From assembly GCA_026193435.1 (NCBI GenBank), contig JAPHUN010000107.1:1-12690 (forward strand): 12,690 nucleotides of DNA, written 5' to 3'. Both the position numbers and the translations under genes were made by a program. The DNA comes from Chlorobium sp. (lineage in GTDB: Bacteria > Bacteroidota > Chlorobiia > Chlorobiales > Chlorobiaceae). The notes under the pieces are model-generated. The model was not told where the DNA came from. It saw only the letters and a program-made list of their open reading frames with translations, and did no database searches. This document shows, in pieces, positions 1 through 6,028 of the stretch. Position 1 is the stretch's first letter; every line of letters begins with the position of its first letter.

Positions 1-151
1 ATACTGAGCGTTATGTCTCTCGGCGTCATGCGATGGATGCGTCAGGACACATGAGCTGCTGATACTACCCCCGGCTGCAATCAGGAGTGAACTGCTATGA
101 AACGGACCGTGACGCCGCAGAAAGCACTGCAGATGACACAGTGATCACGCG

Positions 152-1096
152 TTACATCTGGATAGAGGGAACGGCATCCTCGGAATAGTGATCGATGGTA
201 AAATACCGCAACACCTCGAGCATTCTTTCAATCTGCTGTTGATCAAACAAGAGCTTCCACTTGGAAAGTTGGGTCTGAGCATCGGCATCGATCATATTCT
301 CTTTGGCTGTCGCGCTCGGACAGTTGACATGCTCAAGAATATTTTCCGGTATCTGCAGACCCCACCGCTGAAAAATCCTTTGTATTTCATTGCCGGGACT
401 CAGGACCAGATTCTCATAGAACACCGTTATCCACTTCCGGTTATTGTCTTTATGAGTAAGAGGCACCATGTTGGTCAGACACCATGTCGCAACAAGCGCC
501 TCTTCTTTGCTGCCGAGACTCAAAAGGAAATCAGCATGCGTACGGTATGGTTCGTTAAAACGACCATCCGGTATGCTGTATCCTGTAAAAGGCGCATCCC
601 ATGAACCGTGCTTCATCTGGGAAGCTGCAACAGCAAAAGGATGCCGTACAAGATATACCGGTTCATACCTGAATGAGAACACCCTGGTCAACCAGGGGAT
701 AAGCGCATTGGCCCTGCAGATTTTCACGACCATCCTTTCTGACCGGAGAAAGTCCATCGGAGATGACATACGGCATGTCCAGTGATTCAGGACTTTTCCC
801 CGGAACACCTGTTCGAAGGCTCTTTCAGCCTCCGGCCACTCGTCGTCTTCCGGAATGAATTGACGCCAGGCAAAACCCAGTTTCCTGAACAGATTCACCT
901 CGGCCAGATGTAATGGTTCCCAGAGAACAGCCGTATCGGGAATCCTGTTAATCAACTCCGTTATCCATGTGCTCCCCCCCCTGGGATCACTGAAAACAAT
1001 GAGGTTCTCTGCCAAGTTAAATGAACATGCTCTTGAGACCGCATGGCAAACAATATTGAGAGGAATATTTTTGACGGTATAGGCGATTTTCCTCAT
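152..1096 (-). CDS. PAPS-dependent sulfotransferase family protein
   Basis: Probably transfers a sulfuryl group from 3'-phosphoadenosine 5'-phosphosulfate (PAPS) to a hydroxyl of an unidentified acceptor. Numbered from the ATG at 1096, the protein has 314 residues. The 5'-phosphosulfate-binding loop is SDPRGGSTW at about residues 36-44. Further on, YLVRHPFAVAAS carries the Arg and Ser, eight residues apart, that bind the 3'-phosphate in this family. No signal peptide or membrane helix is evident, so it is probably cytoplasmic. The frame stays open upstream to a TTG at 1132 (326 residues); neither start has a good Shine-Dalgarno sequence, and I prefer the ATG because the sulfotransferase core begins soon after it. 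It lies downstream of the PagL-like gene on the same strand, but a terminator-like hairpin between them suggests separate transcription. The family is confident; the acceptor (lipid, sugar or small molecule) is unknown. Confidence 0.82.
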   Translation of the reverse strand: MRKIAYTVKNIPLNIVCHAVSRACSFNLAENLIVFSDPRGGSTWITELINRIPDTAVLWEPLHLAEVNLFRKLGFAWRQFIPEDDEWPEAERAFEQVFRGKVLNHWTCRMSSPMDFLRSERMVVKICRANALIPWLTRVFSFRYEPVYLVRHPFAVAASQMKHGSWDAPFTGYSIPDGRFNEPYRTHADFLLSLGSKEEALVATWCLTNMVPLTHKDNNRKWITVFYENLVLSPGNEIQRIFQRWGLQIPENILEHVNCPSATAKENMIDADAQTQLSKWKLLFDQQQIERMLEVLRYFTIDHYSEDAVPSIQM

Positions 1097-1252
1097 ACAC
1101 GAATGCTTCACGTTAAACCATACCTGTCTCAAAAGGACGGTCCATCTGAAAAAACCTGCAGAACAAAACCGGAGTCAGGAACTGAACCGGTGAGATTCAT
1201 GCCGATCCTGCAGGTAATCGAACGATGAGGGAATGCAGAAAAGTACAAACAC

Positions 1253-1287
1253 GGGGAGAGGTATCGGCAAGTCAGGATACTCTCCCC
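1253..1287 (-). terminator. Terminator-like hairpin downstream of the PagL-like gene
   Basis: The arms GGGGAGAGGTATC (1253-1265) and GATACTCTCCCC (1276-1287) pair over 12 bp with one bulged G and a 10-base loop. Read on the minus strand, the hairpin lies 41 bases past the stop of the PagL-like gene and is followed by a T-rich stretch (GTGTTTGTACTTTT). The T tract is interrupted, so termination is likely but not certain. A shorter palindrome, CCCCTCAGGGG (1284-1294), overlaps one arm and could compete with it. Confidence 0.6.
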
Positions 1288-1327
1288 TCAGGGGAACTGG
1301 TAGATCAGGCCTCGCACTTTCGAAAGA

Positions 1328-1945
1328 TCAGTAGCTGAAGGAAAGACCGGCAATAATCGCGTTTGTGTTTATTCCGTCGTTTGGCTGCGTGAACCCTGCA
1401 TTGGAAAGATGTCTGAAACGATAGGCCGTATTGAACGCCATATTGCGTGACAGTTCAACCTGCAGCCCGGCGCCGAACTGACTCAAAAAGTTAAATCCCG
1501 CGTCACCCTGTTCGACGGTATCGATACCGAAATAGGCAGGTCCTGAGCTGATCTCGCCAAAGATTGAAACGCCATCTGCCATCGGAGTCATATACCGTAA
1601 ACCGATATTGATTCCGGCCTCGATACCCCTGTCCGGAGCAATGATGGTATTGACAAAAGGCTCGATACCCAGTTGTAGCGAACTATCGCCATGGATTCCT
1701 GCAAAGTCATTGATATCAAGACCAACCCTGACGGAAAAAGGTATGATCTCAAGATCCTCGTCACCCTTCAATTCCCCCCATACATATCCCGAGCTGAAGG
1801 TAAGATCATTGAAACTGACAGATTGATGGCGATCGGTAAATGCATGAATCCTCGTACTGGAATCCGCTGAGGAAATACGAGGAAACAGAAAGAGTCCTGA
1901 AAAGATAACTGCAGCGACAATTGCTTTGACGTTGACGATCCTCAT
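1328..1945 (-). CDS. PagL-like outer-membrane beta-barrel (acyloxyacyl hydrolase / lipid A deacylase family)
   Basis: A 205-residue predicted outer-membrane protein of the PagL-type family, whose characterised members remove the 3-O-linked acyl chain from lipid A. Residues 1-27 form a signal peptide: Lys7, a hydrophobic stretch 8-21, and likely cleavage after SSA27. The rest alternates polar and hydrophobic residues as in beta strands and ends in LSFSY with a terminal aromatic residue, as outer-membrane barrels do. The family signature lies near the C-terminus: HLSNAG with His179 and Ser181, then QPNDGIN. In Pseudomonas PagL the third catalytic residue is a Glu 14 positions after the His; here that position is Asn193. 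Enzyme activity is therefore plausible but not assured. The ATG at 1945 is the earliest start, because an in-frame stop lies just upstream. A GGGAA almost abuts the ATG, a poor Shine-Dalgarno spacing. Confidence 0.78.
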   Translation of the reverse strand: MRIVNVKAIVAAVIFSGLFLFPRISSADSSTRIHAFTDRHQSVSFNDLTFSSGYVWGELKGDEDLEIIPFSVRVGLDINDFAGIHGDSSLQLGIEPFVNTIIAPDRGIEAGINIGLRYMTPMADGVSIFGEISSGPAYFGIDTVEQGDAGFNFLSQFGAGLQVELSRNMAFNTAYRFRHLSNAGFTQPNDGINTNAIIAGLSFSY

Positions 1946-2187
1946 TTCCCGAAGTTTTTATGTGATGAGATGCTTACTATTTTTTACACTATACAAAAAG
2001 TATGTGAAAATCACCGAATACCGCCTGTCAGGATATAATTTTTTCACCGTCCCTACATACCTCCTATCCGCCTCCCCCCGAGAGCAGACATTGGTCGGCA
2101 TGATTGCTATCCGCCCGCAAACTTGTTACATTACCGTATCCCTAACGGCAGCAGAGGTAACCACCGCACCAGAAAGAACATATCGTC
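1946..2187. promoter_or_regulatory. Divergent intergenic region between the PagL-like gene and yjbQ
   Basis: These 242 bases must hold the promoters of both flanking genes. The half near the PagL-like gene is AT-rich and contains a minus-strand TATAGT (1988-1993), a fair -10 box about 43 bases before the start codon, but without a clear -35 box. A short palindrome, GTGA-AAA-TCAC (2004-2014), lies upstream of it and could be an operator, although it is too short to claim. No convincing coding sequence was seen here. Confidence 0.35.
2104..2132 (+). promoter_or_regulatory. Candidate promoter of yjbQ
   Basis: TTGCTA (2104-2109) and TACATT (2127-2132) each match the sigma-70 consensus at four of six positions and are separated by exactly 17 bases. 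Transcription from here would leave a leader of about 50 bases before the yjbQ ATG. This was found by eye and such matches occur by chance. Confidence 0.3.
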
Positions 2188-2613
2188 ATGAACTACATCA
2201 CGCATACAATATCGAGAGAAACGACAGAGCCGATACAAATTATTGACATCACTGACGAAGTCCGGGATTTCGTTGTTTCCTGCGGTCTGGAACAAGGACA
2301 GATAACACTAGCCAGTCAACACACTACCGCATTCATCAACATCAATGAACAGGAAACCAGGCTGCTTGAAGACATGGTGACCTTTCTTAAACGCCTCGTA
2401 CCGAAAGACGGTGACTATCTGCACAATATTGATCCCATAGACGGACGTGATAACGCTCACTCCCACCTCATGGGTCTTTTCATGAACAGTTCCGAAACCA
2501 TCCCGATTCATGCCGGCAGGATGCTTCTTGGTGAGTGGCAATCCGTTTTCATTGTAGAACTTGACGGACCGCGCGCAAAGCGAAACATTCTCATGCAAGC
2601 TTCTGGAATATGA
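2188..2613 (+). CDS. yjbQ: YjbQ/UPF0047 family protein (secondary thiamine-phosphate synthase family)
   Basis: A 141-residue protein of full family length, without signal peptide or membrane helix. The conserved blocks are present: HTTAFININE with His45, and DNAHSHL (88-94) followed by NSSETIPI and the GR-x4-GEWQ stretch. The conserved histidines and acidic residues form the presumed active or metal site in this small trimeric fold. Some members, including E. coli YjbQ, have been reported to show weak thiamine-phosphate synthase activity, which is the source of the database name; the main cellular role is unsettled. Only a weak purine-rich stretch (AGAAAGAA) precedes the ATG. The gene is followed on the same strand by dxs after 225 bases, so co-transcription is possible but not shown. 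Confidence 0.9.
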   Translation: MNYITHTISRETTEPIQIIDITDEVRDFVVSCGLEQGQITLASQHTTAFININEQETRLLEDMVTFLKRLVPKDGDYLHNIDPIDGRDNAHSHLMGLFMNSSETIPIHAGRMLLGEWQSVFIVELDGPRAKRNILMQASGI

Positions 2614-2826
2614 CCGGCTATTTTCCGGCAATCGATACACAGAGACCAGTCACTATCGAAATCAGCGATCTGTTCACCTGTTGCCTCCGTTCTCAACAAC
2701 CTCACGTTCATCACTCACGAACGCATTCCATTCTTCCGGCAATAATTCCGTGCAAGGAACCGGCAACCGCTTAATCCGGTTTATTGAAAGAACATGAGAA
2801 AAAACATGAGTACGCAAATAACTGAT

Positions 2827-2831
2827 AAGGA
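2827..2831 (+). promoter_or_regulatory. Shine-Dalgarno sequence that decides the dxs start
   Basis: AAGGA lies 7 bases before the ATG at 2839. Two earlier in-frame ATGs, at 2794 and 2806, have only A-rich sequence in front of them. This supports 2839 as the real dxs start and places the first 15 codons of the longer frame in the leader. Confidence 0.6.
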
Positions 2832-2838
2832 CATTTCT

Positions 2839-4818
2839 ATGGAACAATTCAATCCGGTTCCGCCAAACGGCAAATACCCTTTTCTTTCAGCAATTGTTTC
2901 TCCAGAAGACCTGAAAAAACATACCATCTCTGATCTTCAGAAAATTGCGGATGAATGCAGGTCATATCTTATCGATGTCGTAGCTGAGAACGGGGGACAT
3001 TTCGGATCGAGCCTCGGTGTCGTAGAGATGTCTGTGGCCATGCACTATGTCTACAATTCCCCACACGACAAAATAATATGGGATGTCGGCCATCAGGCCT
3101 ATATCCACAAGATCCTGACCGGCAGAAAAGAGCTGATGCACACAAACAGGAAATTCAATGGCCTTGCCGGTTTCCCGAAAATCTCTGAAAGTGCTCATGA
3201 CGCCTTCGGTACCGGCCATGCATCGACGTCCATTTCTGCCGCGGCGGGAATAGCGGCGGCAATAAAGCTGTCAGGAAGTAACGACAAGGTTATTGCCGTT
3301 ATCGGTGACGGGAGTATGACCGGAGGAATGGCATTCGAGGCAATGAACCACCTCGGAGATATCAAAAGCGACGTTCTTGTTGTTCTGAACGATAACCAGA
3401 TGGCCATCTCCCCAAGCACCGGAGGATTGAAAAATTATCTTGTCAACATCACCCTGAACAAAACATACAACAAGGCCAGGAAATTCATCTGGGACTCTCT
3501 CTCTCTGCTCAATAACGACCTTGGAGAAACCGCCAAAAACGCTGTGCGCAAAATTGAAGACGGAATAAAAGCCGCCCTCACACCCGGTGCTTTTTTCGAA
3601 GCTCTCGGGTTCAGATATTTCGGCCCGATAGACGGCCACAACACGGAACAGCTTGTCAAAGCGTTCAGGGAGATGCAGGAACTGCCCCACCCGAAGCTTC
3701 TGCATATCATAACGACAAAAGGAAAAGGCTTTCAACCGGCCGAAGACGATCAGAGCAAGTGGCACGCAAGCAGCGGCGGCTTTGACATAACAACCGGCAA
3801 ATCATTGAAAAAATCCGGAATTGCCCAACCCCCGAAATATCAGGATATTTTCGGCGCGGCATTAGCCGAACTCGCGGATTCAGATCACAGGATCACAGGA
3901 ATTACCGCTGCGATGTCCAGCGGCACCTCTCTTGATATTTTTCAGAAAGCTCATCCGGAACGTTTCTATGACGTCGGGATCGCCGAACAGCATGCCGTGA
4001 CATTTGCCGCGGGAATGGCGGCAAACGGCTATAAACCTTTTTGTGCCATCTATTCCACTTTTCTGCAGCGCGCCTATGATCAGCTGATTCACGATGTCGC
4101 CCTTCAGAAACTTCCTGTCGTTTTCGCAATCGACCGTGCGGGTCTTGTCGGAGAAGACGGCCCGACACATCACGGCTCATTCGACCTCTCCTTTCTGCGA
4201 CCGATTCCCGGTATGGTCATCATGGCTCCCAAAGACGGACAGGAACTCCGGGACATGTTGTACACCGCCTCCAAATATCAGAACGGTCCTGCGGCTATCC
4301 GCTACCCGAGAGGACTCTCTTCAGGAATCACACTCCGTCCCGGTTTCCGGGAAATCGAAATCGGCAAGGGGGAAATTGTGCGTGAGGGATCTTCTGTTGC
4401 CATTCTTGCGATCGGCACCATGGTGGAAAGGGCTCTTGAAGCGTCCTTGCTGCTTGAAGAAAACGGTATTGACGCACTTGTGGCCAACATGCGTTTTCTG
4501 AAGCCTCTCGATACCGCACTGCTGAATGACATTGCTGAAACCCACACCGACATAGTGGTACTTGAGGAAAACAGCATCATAGGAGGGCTTGGCAGCGCGG
4601 TAAACGACTATCTGCGCAACCAAAGGCGTACGAACAACGTGCTGAACATAGGCTTGCCCGACGCATTCGTCACTCACGGCAGCATGAACGATCTCTACAG
4701 GTTGCTGAAACTGGATGCGGAAAACATCAGCAGGCAGATCAGTGCGTTTCACAAGGGCACGGTAACAGAAAAAAACGACAGCACCCAGAGCACGATGCGG
4801 ACAGAAAGATTGGCATAG
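2839..4818 (+). CDS. dxs: 1-deoxy-D-xylulose-5-phosphate synthase
   Basis: Condenses pyruvate and glyceraldehyde 3-phosphate to 1-deoxy-D-xylulose 5-phosphate, the first step of the MEP isoprenoid pathway, using thiamine diphosphate. From the ATG at 2839 it has 659 residues. GGHFGSS carries His54, equivalent to the active-site His49 of E. coli. The thiamine-diphosphate motif runs from GDG (156-158) to NDN (184-186). The second domain has YDVGIAEQHAV with the catalytic Glu383, then DRAGLVGEDGPTHHG. The transketolase C-terminal domain ends near ISAF (634-637). The remaining 22 residues are a polar tail rich in Lys, Thr, Ser and Arg that goes beyond the usual family end and lies wholly over the 3' end of pgpA on the other strand. 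In-frame alternatives at 2794 and 2806 would add 15 or 11 residues. In a phototroph this step would feed carotenoids, quinones and the bacteriochlorophyll tails. Confidence 0.97.
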   Translation: MEQFNPVPPNGKYPFLSAIVSPEDLKKHTISDLQKIADECRSYLIDVVAENGGHFGSSLGVVEMSVAMHYVYNSPHDKIIWDVGHQAYIHKILTGRKELMHTNRKFNGLAGFPKISESAHDAFGTGHASTSISAAAGIAAAIKLSGSNDKVIAVIGDGSMTGGMAFEAMNHLGDIKSDVLVVLNDNQMAISPSTGGLKNYLVNITLNKTYNKARKFIWDSLSLLNNDLGETAKNAVRKIEDGIKAALTPGAFFEALGFRYFGPIDGHNTEQLVKAFREMQELPHPKLLHIITTKGKGFQPAEDDQSKWHASSGGFDITTGKSLKKSGIAQPPKYQDIFGAALAELADSDHRITGITAAMSSGTSLDIFQKAHPERFYDVGIAEQHAVTFAAGMAANGYKPFCAIYSTFLQRAYDQLIHDVALQKLPVVFAIDRAGLVGEDGPTHHGSFDLSFLRPIPGMVIMAPKDGQELRDMLYTASKYQNGPAAIRYPRGLSSGITLRPGFREIEIGKGEIVREGSSVAILAIGTMVERALEASLLLEENGIDALVANMRFLKPLDTALLNDIAETHTDIVVLEENSIIGGLGSAVNDYLRNQRRTNNVLNIGLPDAFVTHGSMNDLYRLLKLDAENISRQISAFHKGTVTEKNDSTQSTMRTERLA

Positions 4819-5225
4819 ACTCCCGCAAGCAGATCATCAACCATAACCCCCCATCCTCCGGGCAGGTTCTGAGAGAGATTTACCGGCTCGGGCTTCACGA
4901 TATCAAAAAACCTGAACGCGGCAAAACCAAGCAGTACGGTAAACCACCCCGCGGGCAGGAAAAGAAGCGCCACCCACTGTCCCGCGACTTCATCGATAGT
5001 CACCTGTGAGGGATCCCGGCCATAGAGAGATTCCATAACACCCGCGGCCCAGAGACCCAGCACAAAAACTACGACAATTGACGGGAAAGCGATCGATGGA
5101 ACCAACAGAGAAGGAGCAGCCCCGAAAACAACCGCCGCGACAAGACTGGTAACCGTGCCAGGCGCAAAAGGGAAATAACCGAGTCCAGCACAACTTCCCA
5201 GCACTTTTGCTGTAACTTCTCTCAT
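4749..5225 (-). CDS. pgpA: Phosphatidylglycerophosphatase A
   Basis: Integral membrane phosphatase that converts phosphatidylglycerol phosphate to phosphatidylglycerol. From the ATG at 5225 it has 158 residues. The family blocks are GLGYFPFAPGT (14-24), IDEVAGQW with Asp78 and Glu79, then FRFFDIVKPEP and GGWGVMVDDLLAGVYANL, whose acidic residues would bind the metal. Several hydrophobic segments are membrane helices, including one at the very C-terminus. The open frame extends upstream to a TTG at 5282, but this would overlap pgsA by 41 bases; the ATG, 16 bases after the pgsA stop, agrees better with the family N-terminus. It follows pgsA, which makes its substrate, so the two are probably one transcript. 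Its last 70 bases overlap the 3' end of dxs on the plus strand. Confidence 0.92.
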   Translation of the reverse strand: MREVTAKVLGSCAGLGYFPFAPGTVTSLVAAVVFGAAPSLLVPSIAFPSIVVVFVLGLWAAGVMESLYGRDPSQVTIDEVAGQWVALLFLPAGWFTVLLGFAAFRFFDIVKPEPVNLSQNLPGGWGVMVDDLLAGVYANLSVRIVLWVLSFFSVTVPL

Positions 5226-5241
5226 AAAAACGTTATAACCA

Positions 5242-5838
5242 TCATGAAGAAGGACTCGACAATCCTTTCCAGTTCTGAACAAGATAGGAAATTCCGGTAT
5301 AGACCGTATAGAGGGTTATCAGCAGCATGACATAATCAAGATAATCCGAATAGAGAACCTTACTCATGAGTGCTGAAATATCTGCGCCGGTAAATGCCCT
5401 CTCTTTGAGAAGAATAAAAAGCATAACCACGTAGGCAAAAACATTCTGTGTAAGCGTCTTGTATTTCGCTTCACGGCTTGTTATCACGGGTTTGTCCTTC
5501 CATTCAGCATACACACGCAAAACCGTAACCACAACATCACGAAGTGCAACCAGAAGTACCATCCAGAGCGCTAGATACCCTTCCCAGACATATATCAGAA
5601 ACGCTGATGTAATGAGGAATTTATCTGCAAGCGGATCCAAAAAAGCCCCAAGACGGCTGGTAAGACCATACTTTCTTGCATGATAACCGTCATAAATATC
5701 GGTAAGCGAGGCGATAATAAACACGATAACGCCCAGTAATTTCATAGAGGGCGATTCAAGCAGCAACAGAAACATGAAAACAGGAACCAGCAGTATCCGC
5801 AATATCGTCAACAGATTTGGCAAAGTCATATATCGCAT
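5242..5838 (-). CDS. pgsA: CDP-diacylglycerol--glycerol-3-phosphate 3-phosphatidyltransferase
   Basis: Membrane enzyme that joins CDP-diacylglycerol and glycerol 3-phosphate to phosphatidylglycerol phosphate. The 198-residue protein has the complete CDP-alcohol phosphatidyltransferase signature: Asp47, Asp50-Gly51, Ala54-Arg55, Gly64, Asp68 and Asp72, with exactly the family spacing (D-x2-DG-x2-AR-x8-G-x3-D-x3-D). The N-terminus, TLPNLLTILRI, is typical of PgsA, and four to five hydrophobic segments follow. A second ATG three codons in (5829) would also keep the whole domain. The stop is 16 bases before pgpA, the next enzyme of the pathway. mutS2 lies 190 bases upstream on the same strand. 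Related enzymes using other alcohols share the motif; the pgpA partner argues for glycerol phosphate. Confidence 0.92.
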   Translation of the reverse strand: MRYMTLPNLLTILRILLVPVFMFLLLLESPSMKLLGVIVFIIASLTDIYDGYHARKYGLTSRLGAFLDPLADKFLITSAFLIYVWEGYLALWMVLLVALRDVVVTVLRVYAEWKDKPVITSREAKYKTLTQNVFAYVVMLFILLKERAFTGADISALMSKVLYSDYLDYVMLLITLYTVYTGISYLVQNWKGLSSPSS

Positions 5839-6028
5839 ACCGTATCGGGTGTCAATACATTGATGTACAACAAAATAAATTTCTCAGCTGCGCTCAAGAT
5901 AAGGTATCCGTGACTATTTCTCAATTTCACACAGGAAACTCCGGCAAGGCAGGTCTCAAGGATACCCTGACAACCGAAAAGCAGACAGTTCACGCAGAAA
6001 AAAAGCACCAACTCATTATTAAAGGCAC

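Noticed and set aside
96..143. 15-codon frame (MKRTVTPQKALQMTQ) preceded by AGGAG at the left edge, and open frames cut by the window start (bases 1-60).
   Set aside because: Too short to support as genes, and the edge fragments lack any recognisable sequence; nothing is annotated in 1-151.
2561..2797. 78-codon plus-strand frame between yjbQ and dxs.
   Set aside because: It starts inside yjbQ in another frame and has no recognisable motif or ribosome site; the short AACCGG/CCGGTT inverted repeat in this spacer (2758-2781) is also too weak to name.
5827..5855. Minus-strand TTGACA (5850-5855), 17 bases, TATATG (5827-5832): a good-looking promoter.
   Set aside because: The -10 box overlaps the pgsA start codons and transcription would begin inside the gene; the conserved PgsA N-terminus (TLPNLLT) starts right there, so the match is probably chance.
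5903..5966. GGTATCC (5903-5909) and GGATACC (5960-5966) inverted repeat upstream of pgsA.
   Set aside because: Only 7 bp with a 50-base loop; expected by chance and not near a clear promoter.
5826..6011. 61-codon minus-strand frame with a hydrophobic, cysteine-rich N-terminus between mutS2 and pgsA.
   Set aside because: It runs into the pgsA start, has no family resemblance and no Shine-Dalgarno sequence; best read as a chance frame in a spacer.
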